A stretch of 15,735 nt of DNA from Bacillota bacterium (GCA_012510625.1 JAAZHP010000147.1:1-15735), one strand, 5' to 3'; positions 7,799-15,407 are shown, counted from the stretch's first letter. Made by a program: numbers and translations. Notes: generated from the letters alone by a model not told the origin.

Positions 7799-8664
7799 AT
7801 TTGAGCCGGGCCAAGACACTTCTCATTTGCGCTTTTTTGGGATTAAACCTCTTGCTCTGCTATCACCTTTTCGGGGGGGAGATCCGGAAGCTTACACGTG
7901 TGGCGGTATCTGCGGCAGAGCTGCGCCAGACTGTAAGGCAGCTCGAAGATTACGGCTATCTGCTGGAAACAAAAGTAGATCGTGCTGTCAGGAAAAGCGC
8001 TTTCCTGACGGTAGCTCCTTTATGGGAGGTTGGAGAAAAGCTGCGGGAGGAATTTACGGCGGCGGCGGCGCCTGAAAGCGGACCCTCGGGCGCAATCTTT
8101 TACGACGGTGATGAAGCAAAAGTGAAGTTATATCCCGCCGGGTTGGCCCGGGTTGAATTTAATTCCGGCCAGGCGCTGCCTGACGAGGTTTCTTTTTCAA
8201 ATGACCAGGAGCTGACTTCAGCCTTCGAACTTTTTTTGCAGGAGCTCGGGCCGGCTTTTTCAGAGGCTCGCCTGGATTACCTGGAACGTTACGGGGAAGA
8301 AGCGGTCTTGCATTATGTGCAGCTTTTTGAAGACATGCCCCTTTATAGCGGTTATCTAACAGCCTTTCTGGAAAATAATAGACTCCAGGCGCTAGAAATT
8401 TACTGGCTTGTTCCGGATAAACCGCTTCAGGAGAAGGAAATGGAGGTAATACCGGTCACCGAAGCCCTGCTTAAAATGGCAGAGTATTTGGGACCGAGCA
8501 CGCAGCCCCGCCGGATAATCAAAGCTGAACTTGGTTTTTATAGCTGCGAGTACGATGCGGAGAAATGGGAGGTGCCCCCGGTATGGCGTTTTCTCTTTGA
8601 AGACGGAGAAAGCTGCTTTATTAACGCCTTTACAGGCAACCTGGAAAGAGAAATAAGCAACTGA
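7795..8664 (+). CDS. yycI: WalRK accessory membrane protein YycI
   Basis: A 289-residue bitopic protein. It starts MNLSRAKTLLICAFLGLN, very like the N-terminal segment typical of YycI, with its membrane helix at about 6-27 and an extracytoplasmic domain behind it. In Bacilli, YycI pairs with YycH and contacts WalK through the membrane helices. An ATG also exists at 7786, but the SD GGAGGG (7780-7785) sits directly against it. The ATG at 7795 has a 9-nt spacing and forms an ATGA overlap with the yycH stop, so I chose it. The C-terminal half (VPDKPLQEKEMEVIPVTEAL onward) resembles the YycI/PepSY-like repeat layout. The function is inferred from family and operon position. Confidence 0.82.
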   Translation: MNLSRAKTLLICAFLGLNLLLCYHLFGGEIRKLTRVAVSAAELRQTVRQLEDYGYLLETKVDRAVRKSAFLTVAPLWEVGEKLREEFTAAAAPESGPSGAIFYDGDEAKVKLYPAGLARVEFNSGQALPDEVSFSNDQELTSAFELFLQELGPAFSEARLDYLERYGEEAVLHYVQLFEDMPLYSGYLTAFLENNRLQALEIYWLVPDKPLQEKEMEVIPVTEALLKMAEYLGPSTQPRRIIKAELGFYSCEYDAEKWEVPPVWRFLFEDGESCFINAFTGNLEREISN

Positions 8665-8678
8665 CGGGAGTAGATGAT

Positions 8679-9968
8679 GTGGAGAAAATTTTAGTCCGCG
8701 GAGGAAAAAGATTAGCCGGCCGGGTCAAGATCAGCGGAGCCAAGAATGCTGCCCTGGCCATCCTGCCGGCTGTGCTGCTGGCTTCAGGCAAAGTCTCCCT
8801 GAGCAACATACCGGACATTACCGATGTCCGGACCATGCTGCGCATTCTTGAGGATCTGGGAATGACCATCCGCCGCCGGGGACGGAATGCTCTTGATTTC
8901 CATCCTTCCAGGCTGCGCGGCCACACCCCTCCTTACAACCTGGTGCAGAAAATGAGGGCTTCATCTTATCTAATGGGGAGCCTGCTGGCCCGCCTTGGCA
9001 AGGCCACGGTGCCTGTCCCGGGCGGCTGTGATCTGGGGCCGCGTCCTATCGATCAGCACCTCAAGGGGTTTACCGCCCTGGGAGCAAAGTGCGAAATCGA
9101 GCACGGCTTGATCAAGCTGACGGCCAAGAAATTGACGGGGGCTCATATCTATCTTGACGTGGTCAGTGTTGGAGCTACAGTCAACCTGATGCTTGCGGCT
9201 GCGGCGGCAGAAGGGCGCACCATTCTGGAAAATGCGGCCAAAGAACCGGAAATAGTCGACCTGGCTAACTTTTTAAATGCCATGGGCGCAGTGATCAAAG
9301 GCGCGGGCACCGATGTGATCAAGATTGAAGGTGTCAAACGCTTTGGCGGCGCCGAACACGCGGTCATTCCGGATCGGATTGAAGCGGGCACCTTCATGCT
9401 TGCCGCGGCGGCGGTAGGGGGAGATCTGGTAATCGGGGAGGTCATTCCCAAGCACCTGGAGGCAATAACGGCCAAGCTAAAGGAGATGGGCGCCGAGGTA
9501 GAGGTGGAGCCGGAGCAGGTCAGGGTCCGCAGGACGGGGCCGCTGATACCCTCCGATTTGAAGACCTTTCCCTATCCCGGGTTCCCCACAGATCTGCAGC
9601 CGTTGGCCATGGTTCTCCTGACGGCGGCGGAAGGGACCAGCGTGATCACAGAAAATGTATTTGACGGGCGTTTCCGCCATGTAGATGAATTAAAAAGAAT
9701 GGGCGCACAGATTAAGATTGAGGGGCGAACCGCGGTAGTTGACGGCGGCGGCGCCCTTTCCGGGGCTCCGGTAACCGTCACCGATCTGCGGGCCGGCGCC
9801 GCCATGCTGGTGGCGGGGCTGATGGCCAGAGGTGAAACGGTCCTCAACCAGGCGGAGCATATTTACCGGGGTTATGAAAAGATAGAAGAGAAGCTCTCAT
9901 CGGTTGGCGCCTATGTGAAACCGTTGAGGGAACGAAGCTCCGGAGAGGTGGCCCGTGATCCCGGCTGA
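8679..9968 (+). CDS. murA: UDP-N-acetylglucosamine 1-carboxyvinyltransferase MurA
   Basis: The cytoplasmic enzyme that transfers enolpyruvate from PEP to UDP-GlcNAc, the first committed step of peptidoglycan synthesis and the target of fosfomycin. It has 429 residues, close to the family norm. SGAKNAAL carries K22/N23, KMRAS carries R93, and the mobile loop PGGCDLGPRP carries the PEP-adduct cysteine C117, so fosfomycin sensitivity is expected. FPTDLQP near residue 300 carries the catalytic-region aspartate. GTG 8679 is supported by GGGAG (8666-8670) 8 nt upstream; the ATGs at 8674 and 8677 are in other frames. The 3' end overlaps the next gene by 14 nt. Many Bacillota carry two murA paralogues, and which of the two this is cannot be decided here. 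Its place directly after yycI couples precursor supply to the wal system. Confidence 0.95.
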   Translation: MEKILVRGGKRLAGRVKISGAKNAALAILPAVLLASGKVSLSNIPDITDVRTMLRILEDLGMTIRRRGRNALDFHPSRLRGHTPPYNLVQKMRASSYLMGSLLARLGKATVPVPGGCDLGPRPIDQHLKGFTALGAKCEIEHGLIKLTAKKLTGAHIYLDVVSVGATVNLMLAAAAAEGRTILENAAKEPEIVDLANFLNAMGAVIKGAGTDVIKIEGVKRFGGAEHAVIPDRIEAGTFMLAAAAVGGDLVIGEVIPKHLEAITAKLKEMGAEVEVEPEQVRVRRTGPLIPSDLKTFPYPGFPTDLQPLAMVLLTAAEGTSVITENVFDGRFRHVDELKRMGAQIKIEGRTAVVDGGGALSGAPVTVTDLRAGAAMLVAGLMARGETVLNQAEHIYRGYEKIEEKLSSVGAYVKPLRERSSGEVARDPG

Positions 9969-10578
9969 AATTGAATTCTGGCTCGTCCGGCATGGCCGGA
10001 CTGCCGCCAACGACGAGGGGCGGTACCAGGGGCGGCGCGATTTCTGCCTTAGCGAAGCGGGGATACGCGAAGCGGAATCTGTCTCCCGGCGATTGAGCAA
10101 AGCGCCCGGCTTCGAGCTCTTTTTAAGCAGCGACCTGCAGCGGGCCTGGAAAACCGCGGAGATTATTTCCCGGGGAATTAATCTGGCTCCGCTCCGGGAG
10201 CCCTTGCTCCGTGAATCATCCTGGGGCTTTATTGAAGGCCTCAGGCGCAGCGAAGCGGAGGCCATGTATCCTTTTCTTTTTCGCTCCCCGGGAGGAGCGC
10301 TGGCAGCGCTTCGCTGCGGCGGAGAAAGCGAGCGAAAACTCCTGGCGCGAACGCGAACCCTGCGGCGGAAGATCTGCCGCAAATATCCGGGAATGCGCCG
10401 CATCCTCCTCGTCAGCCACGGCCGGCTGTTCAATGCCTTTATCTCCGGATGCCTCGGTTTTACCTCCAGGCAGAAATGGCCCTATGCACCTGCCCCCGCC
10501 TCTCTTTCCATTGTGGGCTATGATCCCGTGAAGCAGCGGGGCCGCCTGCTGTTATTTAGCGATACCGGCCATTTGTAA
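9955..10578 (+). CDS. Histidine phosphatase superfamily protein (phosphoglycerate-mutase-like)
   Basis: A 207-residue cytoplasmic protein of histidine phosphatase clan branch 1. The catalytic motif is VRHGRT with H13 as the phospho-acceptor. SSDLQRAWKTAE supplies the second arginine, ESSWGFIEG supplies the usual acidic segment, and VSHGRL contains the second core histidine, H155. All core residues are present, so it is predicted to be active. The substrate is unknown: related proteins act on phospho-sugars, alpha-ribazole phosphate, phosphoserine or phosphoproteins, and nothing here selects one. GTG 9955 lies inside the 3' end of murA (14-nt overlap) and has GGAGAGG (9942-9948) 6 nt upstream. 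Its tight coupling to murA suggests a wall or envelope phosphometabolite, which is inference only. Confidence 0.88.
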   Translation: MIPAEIEFWLVRHGRTAANDEGRYQGRRDFCLSEAGIREAESVSRRLSKAPGFELFLSSDLQRAWKTAEIISRGINLAPLREPLLRESSWGFIEGLRRSEAEAMYPFLFRSPGGALAALRCGGESERKLLARTRTLRRKICRKYPGMRRILLVSHGRLFNAFISGCLGFTSRQKWPYAPAPASLSIVGYDPVKQRGRLLLFSDTGHL

Positions 10579-10588
10579 TTGGCGGAGG

Positions 10589-10618
10589 TTTACTTTTCCA
10601 AAAAGCATATTGTAAAAT
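10589..10618 (+). promoter_or_regulatory. Possible weak internal promoter ahead of the HtrA-like gene
   Basis: TTTACT (10589-10594) and TAAAAT (10613-10618) are separated by 18 nt in the 63-nt gap before the protease gene. They match the sigma-A consensus at 4 of 6 and 5 of 6 positions. Transcription would start almost on top of the SD (10625-10632), which weakens the call. If real, it would let the protease be expressed apart from the wal operon. Confidence 0.25.
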
Positions 10619-10641
10619 GTAGCCGGAGGAGGCGAAAAGTG

Positions 10642-11751
10642 ATGGATGGCCAAGATCACTGCTCGTGGCAGGGAAAACGGCGGGTTCCCTTGTGGTATGT
10701 GTTCGTGGCGGGGTTATGCGGAGTCCTGGCCGGTTTCCTGCTGCTCTACTTTTTTTTATGCCGCCAGGGCGCCATTCCAGGGCCGGATGTTCTCCCCGGG
10801 GAAGAGCGGCAGGAAGATCCGGCAGATCGTTTGCCCGGAGAGGAGGATCGAGCTACGGTAGATGTAGTCGGCAGGGTGATGCCGGCAGTGGTGGCTGTAA
10901 ACTGCTATATTTCCGCGCGGCCTTATGATCAGCTTATCCTGAGCGGCAGCGGATCGGGTGCGGTCATTTCCGAGGACGGCTATATCATCACGAACCAGCA
11001 TGTTATTGACGGCGCTGCAAAAGTTATGGTCGTTACTCCCGATTACCGCAGCTTTGAGGCGAAAATAATTGGCGAGGACAAGCTAACAGACCTGGCCCTG
11101 CTGAAAGTAGAAGGAACCGGCCTTATCCATATTCCCCTGGGCAATTCCGATGCCGTCCAGGTTGGCGAGACGGTGCTCGCTGTGGGGAATCCGCTGGGCT
11201 TTCTTAAACATACAGTTACCCGGGGGATCATTAGCGCCCTGGAGCGTGAAGTCAGGTCGGCTTACAGCCAGTATGCTTATACCTACATTCAAACCGATGC
11301 GGTGATCAATCCGGGCAACAGCGGCGGTCCCCTGGTAAACCTTAAAGGCGAAGTGATCGGCATCAACTCGGCAAAGATCAGCGGTGCCGAGGGGATCGGC
11401 CTGGCCATTCCTGCCAATACGGTGAAAAGGGTGGTTGATGACCTGAAAAGAGATGGCCGGGTCCGCCGCCCGCAGCTTGGCATCTGGGTGGAAAATCAAC
11501 CTGAGAGCTTATCTCCCCGCCGGGGCGTGAATATCAAAGAGGTCATTGCGGGCAGCACTGCGGAGGCCGCCGGCCTTAAAGACGGTGATGTCATCACCGC
11601 CGTGGGGGAGAAGGAAATCCGCTATGTGGCCCAGCTTTTTGATGCCCTGTTGAACTATTATCCGGGCGAGAGGATCGAGCTGACTGTTGAGCGGGACGGC
11701 CAAAGCCTGGAGATAGCAGTCGTGGCCGGAGAAGCAGCTCCGGAAGAATAA
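10642..11751 (+). CDS. HtrA/DegP-like serine protease (S1C) with PDZ domain, membrane anchored
   Basis: A 369-residue trypsin-like protease, probably an envelope stress or quality-control protease. A basic N-terminus and one membrane helix (about 17-40) place the catalytic domain outside the cell. The triad is complete: H120 in TNQHVIDG, D150 in DLALLK and S227 in PGNSGGP. A single PDZ domain follows (about 270-365, with RRGVNIKEVIAGSTAEAAGL and DGDVITAVGEKEI). I chose ATG 10642 because GGAGGAGG (10625-10632) lies 9 nt upstream. GTG 10639 is equally reachable and adds one residue. The longer in-frame TTG 10579 has no supporting SD and would add a poorly conserved basic tail. Bacilli also carry an HtrA-type gene (htrC/yycK) in this operon, so the location is ancestral. 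Orthology to a specific paralogue is not proven. Confidence 0.92.
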   Translation: MDGQDHCSWQGKRRVPLWYVFVAGLCGVLAGFLLLYFFLCRQGAIPGPDVLPGEERQEDPADRLPGEEDRATVDVVGRVMPAVVAVNCYISARPYDQLILSGSGSGAVISEDGYIITNQHVIDGAAKVMVVTPDYRSFEAKIIGEDKLTDLALLKVEGTGLIHIPLGNSDAVQVGETVLAVGNPLGFLKHTVTRGIISALEREVRSAYSQYAYTYIQTDAVINPGNSGGPLVNLKGEVIGINSAKISGAEGIGLAIPANTVKRVVDDLKRDGRVRRPQLGIWVENQPESLSPRRGVNIKEVIAGSTAEAAGLKDGDVITAVGEKEIRYVAQLFDALLNYYPGERIELTVERDGQSLEIAVVAGEAAPEE

Positions 11752-11791
11752 TTTTTTTCAGACAGATAAAACAGATTAAAGGGGGAGCGCT

Positions 11792-12727
11792 TTGCGCGTC
11801 ATCTTTATTTTTGTAGACGGGGTCGGCCTGGGGGAGCCAGCCCCGGAGAATCCTTTCACCTTTACCGAAACGCCTTTTTTAAGAACGCTGCTCCAGGGGA
11901 ACCCGCTTACCAGGGAGATGAGCGGGTTTCACGATGAAAAAGCCACCTTGCGGGGGATTGATGCGCGGCTGGGCGTGGAGGGGCTGCCGCAAAGCGCTTC
12001 CGGGCAAGCGGCCCTCTTTACGGGGACAAATGCTCCGGGCCTGCTCGGCTACCACCTGAACGGCTTCCCCAACCCCACCCTGCGCCGGCTGCTGACGGAG
12101 AAAGGGATTTTTGCTTTACTCCGGGATGAAGGATATCGCTGCGCTTTTGTCAACGCCTACAGGCCCGCCTTTTTTGAACAGCTTGAGGAAGGGCTCCCCG
12201 GCCGGCGCCATTCATGCTCGACCCTGATCACTTACTATGGGGGGCTTCCCTTTTACAATCTCGAAGACTTGAAGGCTGGGAAAGCCCTCTATATGGACCT
12301 GACGAATGAACTATTACAGAGGATGGGTTTTTCTGTTCCCCAAATCACCCCGGAAGAAGCCGGCAAGAGGCTGGCTGATATCGGGAGAGAATTTGATTTT
12401 TCTCTCTTCGAATATTTTTTAAGCGATTATGCCGGGCATCTTGCCTCCCGCGAAGAGGCGGGCAAGGTGATCACTTCGCTGGATCGCTTTCTCGGCGCCG
12501 TGGTGGAGTCTCTGGATCCGGAGCAGACGCTCTTAATTCTGACCAGCGATCATGGCAATCTTGAAGATCTCTCTCACAGCAGGCACACTTTAAACGAAGT
12601 TCCGGCGCTGTTGATCGGGGCGGAAGCCGTCAGGCGCAAGATCGCTCCCCGGCTCTGCGATTTGACTGATCTTTTGCCGGCGGTGCGCGAGGCATTGGAT
12701 TGGAAAGGCCTTTTTTATTCAGAATGA
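11792..12727 (+). CDS. Alkaline-phosphatase-superfamily metalloenzyme, function unknown
   Basis: A 311-residue protein of the phosphoglycerate-mutase/phosphopentomutase-like branch of the alkaline phosphatase superfamily. IFVDGVGLG gives a metal ligand at D9. QSASGQAALFTG gives the likely nucleophile, S70. DYAGH supplies D212 and H216. TSDHGNLED supplies D253 and H254, and SRHTLNEVP supplies H265. A two-metal phosphohydrolase or phosphomutase site is therefore complete. At ~310 residues it is much shorter than the ~510-residue cofactor-independent phosphoglycerate mutase and lacks that enzyme's inserted domain, so a glycolytic role is unlikely. The start is TTG 11792 with GGGGGAG (11781-11787) 4 nt upstream. 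No signal peptide is seen, so it is cytoplasmic. The substrate is unknown; its neighbours suggest a phosphorylated wall or nucleotide-sugar compound, but this is not shown by sequence. Confidence 0.8.
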   Translation: MRVIFIFVDGVGLGEPAPENPFTFTETPFLRTLLQGNPLTREMSGFHDEKATLRGIDARLGVEGLPQSASGQAALFTGTNAPGLLGYHLNGFPNPTLRRLLTEKGIFALLRDEGYRCAFVNAYRPAFFEQLEEGLPGRRHSCSTLITYYGGLPFYNLEDLKAGKALYMDLTNELLQRMGFSVPQITPEEAGKRLADIGREFDFSLFEYFLSDYAGHLASREEAGKVITSLDRFLGAVVESLDPEQTLLILTSDHGNLEDLSHSRHTLNEVPALLIGAEAVRRKIAPRLCDLTDLLPAVREALDWKGLFYSE

Positions 12728-12745
12728 TGGCAAGAGGGTGAGAAA

Positions 12746-13357
12746 ATGCATGTAGAGACGCTTGTGGTAAGCATGTTTGCCACCAATTGCTACCTGGTCA
12801 GCTGTCCGGAAAGTAAAGAAGGGATCGTTATTGATCCCGGCGCCGAAGGGAAGCGGATCTTGCATGAAATTGAAAAGAGCGGGCTTAAAATTTGCGGTAT
12901 TGTCAATACACACGGTCATATTGACCATACCGGGGCCAACGGCAGGTTGAAAGAAGCTCTGCGGGTGCCGCTATATTTTCCGGAGAAAGACCTGGAGGCC
13001 TACCGCAACCCGGGCTTTAAATTGGGGGTGCTGTTTGGCAAGCCGGTCCCGCCCGATCATTTACTTAAAGAGGGCGATCAGATCTCTTTTGGCCGTGAAG
13101 TTCTTACCGTATTGGAAACACCGGGCCATACTGCAGGCGGGATCTCGCTTTACAGTTCCGGGCTTGTATTTACCGGCGACACTCTCTTTGCCGGCTCCAT
13201 CGGCCGGACCGATCTTGCCGGAGGCTCTTACCCGGTGTTAATCGGCAGCATCAAGGATAAGCTGATGGTGCTGCCCCCGCAGACCGTGGTCTATCCCGGA
13301 CACGGGCCGGCCACCACGATCGAGACAGAGGCGCGCAGCAACCCCTTTCTTCTTTAA
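12746..13357 (+). CDS. Metallo-beta-lactamase-fold hydrolase (glyoxalase II/YqgX type)
   Basis: A 203-residue cytoplasmic MBL-fold protein. The first zinc motif THGHIDH supplies H56, H58, D60 and H61. TPGHT supplies H129, FTGDTLF supplies the bridging D146, and YPGHGP supplies H187. All ligands of a binuclear site are present, and the order fits small glyoxalase-II-like hydrolases acting on thioesters or related substrates. In Bacilli the wal operon instead carries YycJ (WalJ), a larger MBL exonuclease of about 264 residues. The short length and motif style here point to a different subfamily, so I do not call it walJ. ATG 12746 has a GAGG-containing SD near 12734-12737. It is the last gene of the directon, and its TAA overlaps the stop of the convergent PBP gene. 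Confidence 0.86.
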   Translation: MHVETLVVSMFATNCYLVSCPESKEGIVIDPGAEGKRILHEIEKSGLKICGIVNTHGHIDHTGANGRLKEALRVPLYFPEKDLEAYRNPGFKLGVLFGKPVPPDHLLKEGDQISFGREVLTVLETPGHTAGGISLYSSGLVFTGDTLFAGSIGRTDLAGGSYPVLIGSIKDKLMVLPPQTVVYPGHGPATTIETEARSNPFLL

Positions 13358-15354
13358 GGAAAAGAGGGAGAATATTTAATCGAGGGCAGCCAGGGCCACC
13401 AGAAAGGAGGCCTGCAGAGCCGGCATTCTTCCGCCGGTTCTGTCCCCTTGATGAAATATTCGGCCCGGCCCGGTTCGGGGCAGTAAGGGCCAAGGGGTAA
13501 ACCGCTTACCGGGCAGAGGGTGCGGCTGGTGATGCCGTCGGGAATTTTAAAATCGAGAACAGGAGCATCTTTTAAGGCGCGCTCCATGAACCAGGCCCAC
13601 AGGGGGGCGGCATGACCTCCCCCAGAAAATTCAATGGGTTTCTCGTAGTCATCACCGATATAGATACCGGCTAGCAGTTGCGGCGTATAGCCGACCATGT
13701 GCGCATTTTTGCTTCCCTGCGAGGTTCCCGATTTGCCCGCCGCCGGCCGGTTTAAAATCGAGCTCGCTCCGCCGGCGGTGCCGCCTTCCGTGAGAACATC
13801 CTTAAGCATGTCGGTGACTAAAAAGGCGACGGCCGGATCGAGGACCTGCCCTTTTTGGGGCTCGTTCTCCAGCAGCACAATTCCTTGCGAATCCACAACT
13901 TTACGGATAAAGAGGGGTTTGACCCGGAAGCCCCCGTTGGCGAAGGGGGCGAAAGCGGCAGTCAATTCAAGAAGGGTCACCTCTTTGGTTCCCAGCGGCA
14001 GAGAGAAGTAAGGGCCCAGGTGACTGGAGATGCCCAGCCGGCGGGCCATTTCCACGGCTTTCTCCTTGCCGATTTGATCATGCACCTTAATGGCGACGAT
14101 ATTGCAGGATTTGGCCAGGGCTTCACGAATGGTCAGCTCCCGGTTGTGAAAACCCCTCCCCACATCGGTGGGAGCGTAAGGTTCATCAATTCCTTCTTCG
14201 ATAAACGAAGTGGCCTCGCATCTCACCTGGTCTATGGCGGTAAATCCATTTTCAAGCGCCGCCGCGTAGACAAAGGGCTTAAACGCGGAGCCCGGCGAGC
14301 GGAGGGCCAGGGCGCGGTTTAAGCTTGTTTCGCGGAAATCGCGCCCACCCACCATCGCCCGGACGTAACCGGTGTCCGGCTCAATGGCGACCAGCGCTCC
14401 CTGAGGCTGCCTGATTCCGTTTTCATCAAGGCTAAAGGGGCTGATCCCGGCGATAATTTCCTGTGCCAGCTGCTGCATTTCCTGGTCTATGGTGGTGTAA
14501 ATATTTAATCCCCCGCGGTAAACAGGATCCAAGTCTCCATTAAAAAATTCAGCCAGCTCCGTATTGATCACATAATCAAGGAAATAGGCTGAGCTTTCTT
14601 CGAAGGTGTGCTCCCGGAAAACAAGTTCTTCCCGCAATGCGGCTTCTTTTTCAGATTCGTCAATAAAACCGGCGTCAGCCATCTGGCTGAGGACGGTTCT
14701 CTGGCGCTGCTCCGCGGCTTCCGGATTGAGAAGGGGAGAGTAATAGGCGGGGCCTTTGGGCAGGCCGGCCAGGAGCGCGGCTTCGCCCAGGCTAAGATCG
14801 GCGGCGCTCTTGCCGAAATAGGTTTGGGCGGCGGCTTCGATGCCGTAAGCGGCATGGCCGTAATATATTGTATTTAAGTACATTTCCAATATTTCATCTT
14901 TGTGATAACGGCGTTCCAGATGGATGGTATAGAGAGCTTCTTTAACCTTGCGCTCTAGAGTGCGTTCGTGCGACAGGTAAAGGTTTTTGGCCAGCTGCTG
15001 GGTAATGGTGCTGCCGCCCTGGGAGGTCTGGCCTCCTTTAATATTGTTCAGCAGCGCCCGGGTCAATCCGGCCGGATCAAATCCATGATGGCGGTAGAAG
15101 CGGCGGTCTTCTACGGCAAGCGTGGCTTTAATCAAATGTTCTGAAACCTGTTCCAGGGGGACCTCCACGCGGTTTTCTTCATAGCGTACGGCCATTAGTT
15201 CATCCCGGCAATCATAAATCCGGGTAGTCAAGGGAGGTGAAGGTTCCGGAAGCTGCTCCATCTCTCCGATAGTATAGACCAGATATCCAAAACTTCCGGA
15301 CACACTAAGCAACAATACAATAATGACAATTAAAAAGCAGCGGAAAAAGTTCAT
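13354..15354 (-). CDS. Class A penicillin-binding protein (PBP1A-type glycosyltransferase/transpeptidase)
   Basis: A bifunctional membrane enzyme of 666 residues that polymerises lipid II and cross-links glycan strands. A short N-terminus and membrane helix (about 5-28) come first. The GT51 domain (about 70-240) has catalytic E82 in EDRRFYRHHG, GGSTITQQLAKN, and KVKEALYTIHLE. The transpeptidase domain (about 300-580) has S356-A-F-K359 (SxxK), S416-C-N418 (SxN) and K541-S-G-T (KSG). All catalytic residues are present. The C-terminal tail has four cysteines (614, 625, 644, 647) in the CPVSGLP and YCPE pattern common in clostridial PBPs. I chose ATG 15354, not the in-frame ATG 15390, because 15390 lies upstream of the predicted transcription start and has no SD. 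GTGs at 15369 and 15366 remain possible. No terminator is seen between it and the convergent MBL gene. Confidence 0.93.
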   Translation of the reverse strand: MNFFRCFLIVIIVLLLSVSGSFGYLVYTIGEMEQLPEPSPPLTTRIYDCRDELMAVRYEENRVEVPLEQVSEHLIKATLAVEDRRFYRHHGFDPAGLTRALLNNIKGGQTSQGGSTITQQLAKNLYLSHERTLERKVKEALYTIHLERRYHKDEILEMYLNTIYYGHAAYGIEAAAQTYFGKSAADLSLGEAALLAGLPKGPAYYSPLLNPEAAEQRQRTVLSQMADAGFIDESEKEAALREELVFREHTFEESSAYFLDYVINTELAEFFNGDLDPVYRGGLNIYTTIDQEMQQLAQEIIAGISPFSLDENGIRQPQGALVAIEPDTGYVRAMVGGRDFRETSLNRALALRSPGSAFKPFVYAAALENGFTAIDQVRCEATSFIEEGIDEPYAPTDVGRGFHNRELTIREALAKSCNIVAIKVHDQIGKEKAVEMARRLGISSHLGPYFSLPLGTKEVTLLELTAAFAPFANGGFRVKPLFIRKVVDSQGIVLLENEPQKGQVLDPAVAFLVTDMLKDVLTEGGTAGGASSILNRPAAGKSGTSQGSKNAHMVGYTPQLLAGIYIGDDYEKPIEFSGGGHAAPLWAWFMERALKDAPVLDFKIPDGITSRTLCPVSGLPLGPYCPEPGRAEYFIKGTEPAEECRLCRPPFWWPWLPSIKYSPSFP

Positions 15355-15377
15355 TATGACAGCCACCACCCTAATAT

Positions 15378-15407
15378 ATTTTAGTAACATAGTATGTTAC
15401 AAGTCAA
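15378..15407 (-). promoter_or_regulatory. pbp promoter: TTGACT, 18-nt spacer, TAAAAT
   Basis: On the minus strand, TTGACT (15407-15402; 5 of 6 to consensus) and TAAAAT (15383-15378; 5 of 6) are 18 nt apart. Predicted transcription starts near 15371, about 17 nt before ATG 15354. This rules out ATG 15390 as the main start. The leader is very short and the SD is only GGTGG-like. The spacer is occupied by a perfect palindrome, listed separately. Confidence 0.65.
15384..15400. promoter_or_regulatory. 17-bp palindromic operator candidate filling the pbp promoter spacer
   Basis: GTAACATA (15384-15391), one central base (15392) and TATGTTAC (15393-15400) form a perfect 8-bp inverted repeat. It sits exactly between the -35 and -10 of the PBP promoter, the classic place for a repressor dimer. 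Read on the minus strand, the same bases plus one give TGTAAC and TGTTAC, both matching the WalR hexamer TGTWAH in direct orientation, but with a 6-nt rather than the usual 5-nt spacer. The regulator is therefore either an unknown palindrome-binding repressor or possibly WalR. Confidence 0.6.

Noticed and set aside
9897..10433. 178-codon minus-strand open frame opposite the histidine phosphatase gene
   Set aside because: It is an Arg/Ser-rich shadow of a well-supported plus-strand gene in GC-rich DNA, with no SD or recognisable motifs.
11752..11791. Direct repeat ACAGAT (twice) and T-run before the phosphatase-superfamily gene, considered as terminator or promoter
   Set aside because: There is no stem before the T-run and no acceptable -35/-10 pair; it looks like a short spacer.
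12746..13357. Assignment of the MBL gene as walJ/yycJ from its operon position
   Set aside because: It is only 203 residues, with a THGHIDH glyoxalase-II-type motif layout; YycJ is longer and of another MBL subfamily.
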